In this document: positions 32,773 to 44,867 of the stretch, piece after piece
How the letters are laid out: every line of letters starts with the position of its first letter
Position numbering within the stretch: position 1 is the first letter of the stretch
Origin: Naematelia aurantialba
Taxonomy: Eukaryota; Basidiomycota; Tremellomycetes; Tremellales; Naemateliaceae
DNA: 64,000 nt
Assembly: GCA_021527695.1 (NCBI GenBank)
Contig: JAKFAO010000009.1
Coordinates: 310,001-374,000 of the forward strand
Reading direction: 5' to 3'
Notes under the pieces: model-generated
Database searches by the model: none
What the model was told of the DNA's origin: nothing
Seen by the model: only the letters and a program-made list of their open reading frames with translations
Position numbers and translations under genes: made by a program

Positions 32773-33194
32773 CCTCGAGCTCGTCTGGACCCCTGGACCC
32801 CTGTAGACTTGATCCCCCTATGAGAGAGTAAGGGATCCTGTGAGCTCCTGTGGGATGCTATGGGCCCCTGTGGGCAGAGCTTTGTGGGCAACGCTTACGG
32901 TGTCTCGTATCCACAGAGGGAACCTCGCTGGAAATCACGAAAGTCACCCCCTTGTCGCAAGAAAACAACGGGGCCCCAGCAAGGGTAAAGTTTACGTAAA
33001 TCACGATCAAGCGTTAGCACCTAACAAGCGACTGTGTGGCGGATAACGGTGACGGACATGTACATGTACAGGGGTAGCGGCCCAGAGATACAGATGCACG
33101 CATTTGCCAGATACAATGGGAGTTCAAGTGCATAGTCTAGGGATGTTGCACTTCTGATGCTGATCCGGGTTGCACAGATGCAGAGTAGAGAGAC
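32773..33194. other. Intergenic region between GNAT-MYND start and ATM1 stop
   Basis: About 420 bases that must hold the GNAT-MYND promoter (minus strand) and the ATM1 3' end. Short CCTGTGGG-type repeats lie near 32838-32875 and a GTACATGTAC palindrome near 33059. No gene is seen. Confidence 0.45.
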
Positions 33195-36097
33195 TCAAGC
33201 CTTCACCTCCTGCAAAATCACCCGCTCCTCACTCTCACCTCCGTCCTTGCCCTCGTCCTCCGCCTCCTCCTCTACAGGCGCCCGCTTACTTTCCGTCAAC
33301 TGCGCCTCCCACAGACTCCGGTATACCCCCTTGTCGAGACGCATGAGCTCCTCGTGCGAGCCTTGTTCCGCCACCTTGCCATCTTGCAGCACGATAATGA
33401 GGTCTGAAATCGTCAGTCCTGCTTTGGGAAACGTCCATGTAGCTGGCAAGTGGTCACGAGTAGCTCACGCTATCGTGGACACGCCGCGACATCGGACCCC
33501 TCTGGTGGGACGGAAATGCTGAAGGAGACGATGCTGATGAGAGACGATGCTGATAGGAGACGAGGGACAAGAGAGGACAGAAACAGATGGAGATAGGAGA
33601 CGGGAGATGGAGCTCAACCTACCGGCATCTGAAACCGTCCTCAGACGATGTGCAATGAACACGCTCGTCTTTCCCCCACCCACGAGCGTCTCGTTGATCT
33701 GCCGCATCAATTCCGTCTCCGTATACACATCCAACGCGCTTGTCGCCTCGTCGAAAAACAGGATCGCTGGATCTTTCAACAACAGCCTCGCGACTGCTAA
33801 TCTCTGCTTTTCTCCTCCAGAAATCATCAGGCCCCTTTCCCCGACTTTGGTATGGTATTTTTCTGGTAGGCTCAAAATCGTCCGTTCCACCTGTGCCTTG
33901 CGAGCGGCTTCATACACTTGTTCGTCAGTTGCGTCGAGGTTGCCGTACCGGATATTGTGCAGGATATCAGCGTGGAACAATGGCGTATCCTGAGGTACGA
34001 CGCCAATCGCCCGCCGGAGGGAATGGAGTGAAACGTCTTTGATGTCTTGCCCGTCGATCAGGATGCGTCCAGAAGCAGAGTCATAGAATCGGAAGAGGAG
34101 GCGGAAGACGGTGGATTTCCCAGAACCAGATGGACCGACAATGGCAACCTTGTGGCCGGCAGGAATTGTAAATGTCACATCTCGGAAGATGGGGCGCGCC
34201 GGGTGGTACCCGAACGAAACGTTCTCGAAGCGGATCTCACCGCCCTTCAGAGCCAGAGGCTTCGCAGCTGGTTTGTCCTACGGGTTGGCTATCAGCCTTA
34301 TCCAGATTCCCGTACAGTCTCAAGTCACAAACGTACCACAATGCCAGCAGACACAGACTGGAGACTGAACATCACTTCCATGTCGATCAGAGACTGCCTC
34401 AACTCCCGATACACGGTGCCAAGGAAATTGAGCGGGAGTGATAATTGAAAGACCAGCTGGTTGACCATCACCAGATCGCCCACGGTCATTGTGCCTGGAT
34501 TTCAGCAACAATCAACACGCACAGCTCACCCTTGACGATCCCCTGAGCGGCAAGAAGCATCATCATCGTCAATGCCGAAGAGAAGATGAGGTTTTGTCCC
34601 GAGTTGAGAGCGGCCAGCGAGGTCGCGATCTTGACCGAGGCCTTTTCGTATGTCTTGAGCGTCGCGTCATACTGTGCTACCTCGTATGCCTCGTTATTGA
34701 ACGCCTAAACAAGTGTCGTTAGTTGACTCGTCGTTCATATGCAGAAAGGGCTCACCTTGACCGCTTCAAAATTGATCAGCGAGTCCACAGCCACCGTTGC
34801 GCCTTTATTATCCGCGGCGTTTGCCTCCTTCCTAAACTTGGTTCTACCGATTTCAGCACCAGTGCGGCGGACATCCTCGACGCTCTCACCTCCATGCCGT
34901 TGTCTGCACTGTAAACCAGGTGTACAAGCCCATGGTAATGGCTGTTACAGCCGCAAAGTCCCAGCCGAATTTCCATGACTATACACGTGAGAACAGGCAG
35001 TACCAGCTATGAAGAGCAGCTGACCAGGATCCCGCACACCATGGTGATCTCCAGCGCAGTAGGGATGACGTGAAAGACAATGGAAGACAGGATGAAAGAG
35101 ATACCCCTGTTGCGGTCAGCTCTTGTGGTGGCAACCTGGGAGACGGCGAGAGCTCACTTGGTGCCTCTATCAATGGCTCGAGTGAGACCGCCCGTCTGCC
35201 TCTCCAAATGGAACCTCATGTCCATGTGCAAGAGGTGCTCGAATGTCTCTCTTGCAACCTTGCGAATCGCTCCTTGGGCGATGGACGCGAACAAGGCGTT
35301 TCGCAGCTCGCCAAACAGACTCGTCGCAATGCGTGCTAGGCCATCTTCACTCCACATGAGCTATCATCACCGAGGCCATTTACATTCCAAAGAGAAGAAA
35401 AGACACGGAAATGGAGGGAAGGTAAAATAGGGAAGGGAAAGAAGCAAGACGTACATCCGGCAATAGCAGCTCCGGCCAACACCCAGACCGTCGTGTTCTC
35501 CGTGATGGGCACATTGAGGCTGTCGACGATATCTTTGAAGAAGAACGGCACTTGTACGTTCAACACCTTTCCCCCTACTAGCAATGCAAGAGCGCCAACA
35601 ACGCGCAGCTTCGTTCGTGGAGATTCCTTTGGCCAAATGTTCTCGGCTAGTTTGAGGATTATCGACCAATCAGTTTTGCCCTGGCTCTTCTGCGAAATGG
35701 CGGTGTTGATTGCCGTTAGGTCGATGGCTGTGTTTTGAGGTGATACATCCGTCGTAGCTTGAGGTTGAGTGGACTGAGGTGATGCAGCGTTCTGGGGTGC
35801 AGGCGGAGGAGTCGACGGTGGAGGGACAGCTCGACGAGGGGTGGAGGTGAATCTTCGACTTGGCCAGCTCGTTTGTGAGGCGACAATCAGAAGTGGACGT
35901 GTATGCGGAGGGGCATTGTTCAGTCGAGGAGATGAAAGTGCTGAAACGCTTGACGCTGACCGTCTAGAGCCTCTGTTCTCATCTCGATACGGCCTGGCAG
36001 ACGCATACGACCGCTCGGCCGAACGCTTGGCGATGAGCCGTGATGGTCCTGCGAGCGCCTGCCCAGTGACAGCCCAGCTACACCACCCGCCTGGCAT
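33195..36097 (-). CDS. ATM1: ATM1, mitochondrial ABC half-transporter for iron-sulfur cluster export
   Basis: The start at 36095-36097 ([20 protein letters not shown]) begins a basic, Ser/Arg-rich mitochondrial presequence followed by a Pro/Gln-rich spacer. Next comes the Atm1-typical block [20 protein letters not shown] and [20 protein letters not shown], the first of six membrane spans, spread over several exons. The nucleotide-binding domain carries Walker [10 protein letters not shown], the Q-loop region [13 protein letters not shown], signature [16 protein letters not shown], Walker [13 protein letters not shown] and H-loop [11 protein letters not shown]. It ends with [20 protein letters not shown] and a charged tail. 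Atm1 exports a glutathione- and sulfur-containing compound from the matrix for cytosolic Fe-S protein assembly. Length and domain order are normal. Confidence 0.95.
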
Positions 36098-36621
36098 CGC
36101 AGCACTAGGGCTGTGTGCTCTCTCTGTTCGAGTAGCAAGGGTAGGACAGAGCTACCTGATGAATGTCGGGCCCAACTCTGCCAGCTATTCATTTCATTGC
36201 TGGACAGCAGCACGTATACTTGGGTGATCGGCCAAGTGCCTGAAAGATGACCGGCGAACCCGATCAGCCGCCACGAGGTCGGCCGGCGACTGCGCCTGCA
36301 GCTCAAAGTGTCATAACGCCGAAACGCCGCTGGGAGTCACAAGTCGGGTGGAGAGGCTGCCGGAGTCTCCACCGGGAACACTACGTTTGCCGAGGCAAGA
36401 AGGATCTTTTGCATCAACAAAAAGTTTATCAACTGGCGACTATTGAGACAGTCGAGCATCTCTACTCGAGCAGGCCACGGTGCATTCGAGCGCCAACCGA
36501 GGACACTGGATCTGGCCGGGAGGAAAGGGTTGTTTCCATCAGACGACTGGCAAGCGAGCGTGCAAATTCTGAACGAAAGGTTTTCTTTCTTTCCTTGCTT
36601 TTTTGACGAATCATCCACACG
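36098..36621. promoter_or_regulatory. Divergent promoter of ATM1 and the Zn2Cys6 factor
   Basis: The region is 524 bases long. CCG/CGG triplets cluster near 36255-36300, including GGTCGGCCGGCGAC, which could be sites for a Zn2Cys6 factor, but no clear spaced palindrome stands out. No TATA box is obvious. Confidence 0.4.
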
Positions 36622-39600
36622 ATGAAGCGAGGGTGGGAGCAGCAGCCTGCAAGCTATGGCCAATCGTCCTCGGACGCACGGGACGACGCAGTATGGGTGT
36701 CGATGCCATCCCATCCCTATGCGTCAGCGTACAACAATATCCCGAACTCCTTCCCATCCACCCTCGGCTCCGCCGAACAACAGCAATACGACCCGGCGTT
36801 CTACAGCTCAGGCGCAGGCGCACATACCGAGAAAAAGCCGAGGTTCAGTGAGGGCCTGACGGGAGAAGGCTCGGATATGGGACGAGATGAGGATGAGGAT
36901 GGAGACGACGATGATGATGATGACGAAGATGACGGGGATGATGATGCCGGTGGAGGGAAGGGTGGTGGCAAGGGTGGAAAAGGGGGCAGAGGAAAAGCTG
37001 GAGATGGGAAGAAGGTCAAGTTGACCAGAGGGTCCAGGTGAGTACCGCCAGCTGGCTCCCGTTCAAATGCTGATGTGTTGCAGAGCCTGTATCGCGTGAG
37101 TCAGGCAGAGGTTTCATTACTCCAGGTGCTGATGGTATAGATGCCGGAGGATCAAAATGCGCTGCATACCTGACGAGACTAGTGGCCCAGGTGGGCCATG
37201 CAAGGTATGTTGGTTTTGACGGCTGGAAGAGCAGTACTGAAGCTGCCTAAGCGCTGCAAGTCCGGCGGGCACGAATGTATCTTTGAAGAGTCAAATCGTG
37301 GCAAGCGGAGTACACGAAAGAATGAGGCTATGGCTGCCAAGATGGCACGGATGGAACAGGCTCTTAAATGCATGGGCGCCGTGAGTGGCTACCCCGGGTG
37401 TCTTGGCGTGTGCTGACCAGATAAGGCATTGAGCAACCTGGACCAACCTTCTCTCAACTCCGTCTCAAACGCGCTGCATAGCGTCACATCTGATCAAGAC
37501 ATAATAAACGTCATCACCTCGCACGCATCCCCATCTGCCGTCCCCACGCTCGCCATTGCCATGAATCGCATGTCGTATAATAGCCAGGACGGATTTGGAT
37601 ACAGTACGGGACAACACATGGACTCTGCCCCAAATGCCCACCTCCATCAGCCTCCGCTATCTCCTCGCCTACACTCCCTGCCCGATAACGTATTGTCTCC
37701 GCTTGGACTACTAGCCGAAGCGAGTCTGCAGAACAGCGACGGCAAGAAACATCTTTCACAATCGCCATACGGCAAGCCGACTCACCGCCCCTCGCCTCTG
37801 AGCATGGGCTCGGACCGCGCTGGGATGCACGTCCGGAATGGCGGAAGTAGTATGGGAGGTTCGAGTCCTAGCTACCGCATGGCGACGAGTGATGTTCGAG
37901 GGAACGGAAGCGACTCTGGAGCGGCTGTGCAAGGAAGGGGAGTGGCTTCGCAGAACTATTTCAAGCCTGGTGAGCAGATGGATCGAGTACTGTGAGGGGT
38001 GCTGAATATCCAGGTATTCCGGCTGTATCGGTCACTGGTGCACACGACGAAAGAGCACCGGAGCTGCTGACCATCGTCTCCAGAGAGGAGATCAACGAGC
38101 TTTTCGACATCTACTATAATTGCAGTGCGTACGGGGGATTCTTTCGAGAAGAAATCCTGACGAGTGCCAGTGGCTCCTCATGTCCCGATGATATACCGTG
38201 AATTCCACACTCCAGAGCTTGTCCTTCAGCGATCCCAATTCCTGTGTACTGTGTGAGTCCTCCGCAAGGTGTTTGCTTGTTGCGTACTGAATTTCGAAGC
38301 ATCTCCGCCATCGCCGCTAGATACTACACGAAGCGTCCCGACCTGCACGCCTTATTGTCGACGTATGCGAAACGACTGGCATTCGAGGTTCCGTCAAGGG
38401 GGTACAAGAGCGTGGAAGTATGTCAGGCGTACTTGCTGCTTTCGGTTTGGACGCTTGGACCAGAGAAGACTTTTGAGCAGGATCGAACATGGTTGATGTT
38501 GGGGATGGCTATCCGCATGGCGACGGATCTGAATCTGCATCGGAAGAGTATCACGTCGGGTTTAGACACGGAGGAAGGCAGAGCTAGAGATCTAGAGGTA
38601 AGCTCGTTGTGGAGCGATCATGTGAGAACTCATCGGTAAAGATTATCAATCGGGAGCGCTGCTGGCTTCACTGTTTCATACTCGACCGGTCGATCTCCGC
38701 GCAAATGGGCAAACCGTACACCATCCGGGAAGACTACATCATCCGAAATGCGTGCGAAGCAAGCTGGCATCAGCAGCGATTCTCACTACCGACGGACAAG
38801 GCGGTGTCGGCGTATGCAGTGTTGCAACAGATCATGAGCAGGGCGATTGACTCTATCTACTCGAGCACAACGACCGTGTCCGGCCTCCGTCAGGACTGCG
38901 ATTGTGAGTGCCCCAGAGACCCGCGGCTCCATGCTCCGGAGAAATGCACCAGTTGACCGCCGACCGTAGATATGTTGATTGTCCGGTCCGCACATGAAGA
39001 GCTGCGACGATGGCTGACAGAGTGGAATAAACCCGACCCGTAAGCTGTGAAGCGTTATGTTAATTCGAAGCTTACCCGGCAGCAGCGGAGCCGATCCCAA
39101 GTCCGAGTACGACAATCGAGCTCAGTTTTACTTTGCCTACCACTCTTTGGTGCTGTACTCTTTCGGACTGGAGAACGCCCTTGTACGGGCCAAAATGGAC
39201 ATTTCCTTCTTCCTTACCAATGTGTACGAAGCTGCTACTGTGAGTCACTCACACTCCGTGAATATGCCGCAGGGAACTGATGCAGAACAGCGGGTCTGCA
39301 CGGTCGTCAAGGAGGATTTCTTGCCCAAAGGGTTCCTTGGTTATCTACCAGACACAAACTTTGTCATGTGCAGCTATGCGGTGAGCCCAACAGCGGTTTT
39401 GCAGGAGCAAGCTCATCCTTCAGCTGTTGTCACTGTTGAAACTTCTCAAACCGGAACTACGGCCATTTCACGACTCTGAAGAAGCAATCTTCAAACTCGT
39501 CATCGAGATGGCCGACGTCCTGGAGAACTGCGCGGTGGACGCTTCTCACCAGCCTGCTATCTACGCAGCATTTATCCGTGAGATAGTGAGGAAGACGAGA

Positions 39601-40233
39601 GAAGCTAGGCGGGCTCCAACTGCCCCGCCTACGAGAACGGGGTCGCCCATGTCAGGTGGGGGAGGAGGTGCGGAGCAGGTGGTCAATGGGGAGACGCAGA
39701 CGTTGGATCCGTCGTTATTGGATCAGACGTCGATGTGGCAGCCGGATGATATGCTCGAAGGGCAGCAGTTTACGTTTATCCCGCAGGGCGGGGATATGAT
39801 GTGCGTTGCGTGCCCATCTTGCCATTTTTCCTCTTGCTGTTCATCCTTCTGCCGCTATCCCGGTCCCTGTTACTGTGTTGTTGTTCCTGTTCTTGTCCCT
39901 GCCGTCCCTGTTGATCTTCCTGTTGCTCTCGTATTGTTCATACGGCTTGTTGGTTGATCTATGTGTCGCAGGATCCTCCCATCGCAAGCAGGTCCGTCCG
40001 AATCGGTCATCAACTCCCCCACCACCGCCTTCCCGACATACGCCAACAACATGAGCGGGACGCAGCAGACCGCCAGCGGAGGATCAGGATGGGCAGAGTA
40101 CCTCCCGACCTACATGTCCAGCGACGGTTTCGACGGCTGGGACGGGAGCATGCTCTTGCCTGGGTTTGGGCGGGGACAGATCACGCTCGGCGGAGGGCTG
40201 CTGCATAGCCAGTACGGCAGTGGGATCATGTGA
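36622..40233 (+). CDS. Zn2Cys6 fungal transcription factor (PriB-like)
   Basis: Exon 1 starts MKRGWEQQPASYGQ and encodes a disordered region, a long Asp/Glu tract and a Gly/Lys-rich basic tract. The binuclear zinc cluster spans short exons: ACIACRRIKMRC...GPCKRCKSGGHECIF, followed by a basic linker and a short helix (NEAMAAKMARMEQALKCMGA) suited to dimerisation. The central fungal-specific regulatory domain includes ISREEINELFDIYYNC, LLSTYAKRLAFEVPSRGYKS, VCQAYLLLSVWTLGPEKTFE, LMLGMAIRMATDLNLHRKSI and RCWLHCFILDRSISAQMGKP. The C-terminus is Gly/Ser-rich and ends GLLHSQYGSGIM. Domain order and sequence style resemble Lentinula PriB and its basidiomycete homologues. About nine introns. Target genes are unknown. 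Confidence 0.9.
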
Positions 40234-40815
40234 GTCGAGTCTCGCTGCATCTAGTTGTCCATCTCCGATCTCTTCTACGGGTTATTGGGTGTGTATGTCG
40301 GGCAAGCAGGAAGGGGAACGGGAAGTGGGAGGGGAACGGGAAAGGGAACGGGAACGGGAAGACAACGGAGAAGACAACGACGAATGGAACGAGCAGGTGC
40401 TGATGTGCGTAGCACACCCGCTCAACATACGCCGGTGCAAAGTAGGGTAGGAAGCCGGGCTGTCAGCCGGGCAACGTCGCCTGTGAGATGACGCGATGGA
40501 GATTCTGGGATGTCTGGGTCGTCTGACGTGAAGAGATAGCTTGTAGATAAGATGCGGGGAATGCCTGAGACTGTTGAAATACAACGGAAACGGGAGCCAC
40601 AGTCCGCATTGCATCGTAGAATTCTCAGCGAGAGCCAGTCAATTAGAGTCATGCCAAGACGAGCATACAGTCCTTTGGATACAAGTCCATTTCTGAACAT
40701 TCAGAGTGTCTGGTGTCTGGCAGTCAGATAGCAGCATCGGCACCAAGTACACCTAAGCTACATGCCATGCATCCTCGCAGCGGCTGTACGCTATGCGCTA
40801 TCCGCTACTGCCGTG
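40234..40815. other. Convergent intergenic region (Zn2Cys6 factor / TRM5)
   Basis: The 582 bases between stops contain a purine-only GGGAAC-type repeat (about 40311-40368) and otherwise no recognisable gene. Confidence 0.5.
40311..40368 (+). repeat. GGGAAC / GGGAAG purine repeat
   Basis: About eight GGGAAC-like units form a nearly uninterrupted purine tract just downstream of the Zn2Cys6 gene stop. Regular GGG triplets could allow a G-quadruplex in DNA or in the 3' UTR. Confidence 0.8.
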
Positions 40816-43069
40816 TCATGTCGCAGCTGGTCCAGACTCTCCCAGTGCTACTTGGCGAGGCAGACGGAACGTGAGACAGTACATGTCCTTGTTGGGCGCG
40901 ACTGACCGTACGAGGTGGAGGTGGAAGTCTGGCGCCGACGGAGTGAGGGCGTACCCCAGTCGCTCTGATGCGCGCTCCTCCCGTTAGCGTCCTTGCGATT
41001 CTTATGCGGCCGCGGCTTCTCTCCACCCTCTCTTCCCTCTTGCCTCCTACCCATAACGGGAACCAGTCCCAGGGATCCAGGAACCGATGGTCCAGCATCG
41101 GACACGTCGAACACAGTATCGCAGAAACGGCAAGGCAGACACGGCCCAGAGGGCAGGAAGAGGCAGGCAAGCAAAGGCGGATAGGGACCGCTCACCTGGC
41201 AGATATCTCGTTCGGCTTCTCCGCGATCCAAGAACCGCGTAAAGCAGTACACATGTACCAGCGGATACTCGATCCGTCCCTCCTCTAGGCGCCGCTGGAA
41301 CGCCGGATCGGAGAGGAGGGGGACGTACAGTCCACGATAGGCGTCGAGGAACTCGAGTGCAGAGTCGGGGAGGTTCATGATGTAGTGTTGGACGAGTTGG
41401 GGCTGGAGAGGCGTTTTGGGTTCTGGCGCTGACTCTGATGACTGAACGGTGGTGGATGGAAGTGGATTCGAAGAGGGTGAGGGCGATAATTGTATAGAGG
41501 CAGGATGTGTATCTGCCCCTGTCTCTGTGGCTGTGGATGTGCCGTTTCGCGCTCGACGAGCCGCGCGACGCGCCTTGTCACGCTGCCGTGCTGTCATGGG
41601 CTGTACAAATGGTGGAAACGGCTCGGACCACACCATCTCGTTTGAACGACGTATGAATTCGCGGCCGTCCATCTCGTATACCCGCAATGTGTCATGTACC
41701 TATGCAGCGCATCAGTGCCACCAACGTCGACTCACAACTACAAGCAGCCGTGTGGATGAATGGCCATGTCCGACTCACTCTGTTCTTCGTACAGTTCTCG
41801 CGCATCCACTTGACACTCTCTGGATTCAAGTCGTTCCCCAACACGCCCACTCCCTTCTTCGCGGCTGGGATAGCAAACGGTCCGACGCCAGCCATGACGT
41901 CTGCAACGACACTGTTCACAGGAAATCGGGAGACAAGGCGCTCGTGTTCATGATGCAGTCGCGAGTTCCAGTATACGCGGGAAAAGTCGAAGGTGAAGGT
42001 GCAGTTTGACTCGCTCTGCACATCAGTCAGCAATGTTTCGCCCGCGCTCCTGACTCTCGGATTTGTGTCTGACACGCACGACAGTCGTAATGTAGTCCTC
42101 GTCGCCTGCTATCACCTCCATGTCAAAATAGCGATATGTCGCGTGGACCTCGTTCAGTTTGTTGACGACTGTCCGCAAAATTGGGTTCTTCTGTAATGCA
42201 TGTCAGCGATAATCTGCGCCTGGAGAAGAGAAGGAAAGAAGGCAAGCTCACGTCGAGGATGACCTGTCCGATAAGATGCTTATATGGTAGCCATTCCGCG
42301 CGCAGATTGACATGGCCTGACGAGATAAGCTCAGATAGCACTCGAAGCTCATGACGGACCTATATGGCCTGTAGAGGTGAAGGAACTGGGGATATCCTCG
42401 TCGACGGTCGAGGGCAAGATGGCATGCAGGATATCGGCTTGTTGTTGTCAGTCCGTGGACTCCTCCTTGGACGGTCCAACCGACTTACCGAGGTTCCAGT
42501 AGTCATATCCTAACTCCAAGTCGTAAGAAACTAGCCCCCTGCCCTCTGTTTCGAGAATCTCTACAACTTCCGATGGCAGCTCATCTAGACCGAATCAGCT
42601 TGTATTTCCCCAACTAGTCCACGAGCTGACCTTTGGATCTGACTCGTAGGCGCAGGAGCCTTGTCTGCGGATCATGAGGATTATCCGACACAGGGGGCAC
42701 CTTTGGCAGATCTAGTAGGTATCTTCATGGAACGGGGTGAGCTGGAAAACTAGGGCAGCTGCTGTCTATCAGACTTACGGACCTTCGCACGAGTGAATGT
42801 CCGCGTAAAGTGTCCGTCTTTCGAGGCTCAACCTGCACACCAAGAAGAGGGATGGCCTGGTAGAACGCGTTGCGGTCCAGAGTCGTCATGCCGATGAGGG
42901 AAGGAGGGCGGATGGTGCTGGCTAGACTTGGGGTCGAACTGGAAGACGGAGTGCGAGAGGAGGACCCCATGTTGGGTGAGATTCCGAGGTGAGAGGGGAG
43001 TTTAGAGCGGTACGCTGATGGGGAGCAGGTGTGCAGTAATCGTATGAGAGACAAGGGCCGGAGGAGCAT
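40816..43069 (-). CDS. TRM5: TRM5, tRNA (guanine37-N1)-methyltransferase
   Basis: The start at 43067-43069 gives [20 protein letters not shown], a likely mitochondrial presequence. A second in-frame Met (MGSSSRTP) could give the cytosolic or nuclear form. Family motifs follow: [20 protein letters not shown], then [20 protein letters not shown] (the Trm5 D2 signature), and the SAM-binding [20 protein letters not shown] with [14 protein letters not shown]. Next come [20 protein letters not shown] (the catalytic N-x-P region) and the end [18 protein letters not shown]. Trm5 makes m1G37, which prevents +1 frameshifting, and it acts in both nucleus and mitochondria. Several short introns occur. 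A Ser/Pro-rich insert of about 60 residues lies before the NLP motif. It is convergent with the Zn2Cys6 gene. Confidence 0.92.
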
Positions 43070-43307
43070 GAAGTTGAAAGAGAGAGAGAGAGAAGACAGG
43101 TTGCTGTCGTGAGTTGAAATTTCAGTGTGGGGTCCCGAGTCCGTGCGCATACGACTGTCATGCTGACAACCGGGAGTTGCCACTGGCCAACGTAGTCGGT
43201 GAGATATCACAGGATTCTCGTAACAAATTACAAATAAATCCTCATAGCTTCACATCATGGAGCCATATATATACTGGAATCGATTGCAACCACTTCTCTC
43301 TTTCACT

Positions 43308-44760
43308 TCACGCCGTCATCATTGGCAACCAATCACCCTGTTCGGGCCACACACACGTCATCTCAGCTTGATGGACGGAGTCCGGAGCCGTTGCTCGAGA
43401 GCCACCCACATCGCAGCGTGATTCCGGTGTACTGGTACAGCCTGTCACTGAGCCATCAAGGTCTTCCAGCAAAAAGGAGCCCACTCGGATGTGCATGGTC
43501 GCGTTTGTTAGCCGCATTTCGCCACTCCAGGAAGGCGGATGCTCCAATAGAGAGCCTTGAATGGTCCCCAACGGGGCAGCGCTGTGGACAGAGCACCACA
43601 ATTTGCAGTAGGTGTCCGATACTCTGCATGGTACCCGTGAGCTGATAGAAGATCTGGAAAATAGCTGGAAGCGCAGGGCCTCCTCTTGTACGAAGGACCC
43701 CTCCGACATGAAGTGTCCGTCCACTGGCCGAGGTTTTCGAGCGGTACCGCGACTGCTTGAAACAACAGCTGCAGGCCAAGAGTCGTCAGAGTTCGGATGA
43801 GTTTGAATAGTCGCGATGGTCCTGTAACGCCCTTGCTGTTGGTATGTACCGTTCGGCGTGGTGACCTGAACTGTAAGTGGGTCGCTGGAAAAGGCGTGCA
43901 GGGCAAGTGTCAGAGAGGAACTGCAAGGATCATCGGCGTGGTCGTGTCCTTCAAATGTCTTAACAGGGCAGATAATAGGGCAGCGGTGCACATTGTTCAG
44001 CTCGTATACGGTGCTCAAGTACTTCCGGGCAGCTTCCTGCCCCTGGGCCGTGATACGAATTTGGCTCGGATCGGAAAGCCCTGACGTGGCCGGTGGTGAG
44101 ACGTTGTACATTGCCTCCCAGCACGGCAGCTTGGTCCATAGTCGTTCTGCGTGCTCGCAGTTGCGATCCGTCATGCTTGCACAAAATGGGTAATAGACTT
44201 GAAGGAGACCAGTAATCAAATTGATGATAGTGGCAATATGATGACGGAGGGGACCGGTCCGTCTTCGGCGCGACTTGTGAGTAAAGGAAGCAGAAAAATA
44301 GGTGATCGGGAGCCACCAACAGCGCAGCCTCTCTTTGGAGTTTTAGATGTGGGATCCCAAATTGGGTGCGGGGGCTCGCAAGTGCATCCATTGTTCGAGG
44401 GCAATGTCATGCTGCCGTCCCCAACCGTCTACGTAGCCTCCGTACTGGCCCTTGTAGATCTCTCCGTTTGAGGACAGTACCAAATCCAGAAAGGATCCGA
44501 GTTGTACGTGGAACTGCAGCGAGCTGGGCTTGGGGGAATCAGGCGGTCTGCATTTTTATCAAGGCATAGCGGCTTCTGTTTAATGTCCTCCATACACTCA
44601 CTTCCGGATGACGTCGAATGCACGGCAGATTTCGGCACGACCACATTTCATGGCAAAGAAGTCGACAGTGCGTCGCACATTCGGGCGGCGCCGGCACTCA
44701 CACTCTGTATACTTGTTGCCACCAATCAGGCAGACTAGCCTTCCTACACAGCTGCATAAA
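43308..44760 (-). CDS. Unrecognised multi-exon gene (start unclear)
   Basis: I do not recognise this protein. Two minus-strand segments look clearly coding. One reads GNKYTECECRRRPNVRRTVD then FFAMKCGRAEICRAFDVIRK and ends in a GTGAGT donor (about 44600). The other, after a GCTGCAG acceptor, reads FHVQLGSFLDLVLSSNGEIY then KGQYGGYVDGWGRQHDIALE. A further open frame to the stop at 43308 contains LWTKLPCWEAMYNVSPPATS and ITAQGQEAARKYLSTVYELN. The start codon and the link between segments two and three are not resolved, and a stop lies shortly after the second segment in its own frame. It may be a lineage-specific gene with unresolved splicing or a decaying gene. The Cys-rich start could be a metal-binding or disulfide module. 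Confidence 0.4.
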
Positions 44761-44867
44761 CGGCAAGCAAAGCATAAACGATTCTAAATAGTCATACGAA
44801 AGTTCCATCGGTCGCAAAAACTGATGATCGAGCCTACCCGGCGGGATCAGTAGCAGCTGGCACTACA

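Noticed and set aside
32323..32823. Plus-strand frame with a long Val/Met/Leu run resembling membrane helices
   Set aside because: It arises from the antisense of the His-Glu/Asp triplet repeat in the GNAT-MYND gene.
33195..43069. ATM1, the Zn2Cys6 factor and TRM5 considered as a co-regulated metabolic cluster
   Set aside because: The functions are unrelated housekeeping roles and no biosynthetic enzymes are present. Adjacency of a transcription factor alone is not evidence of a cluster.
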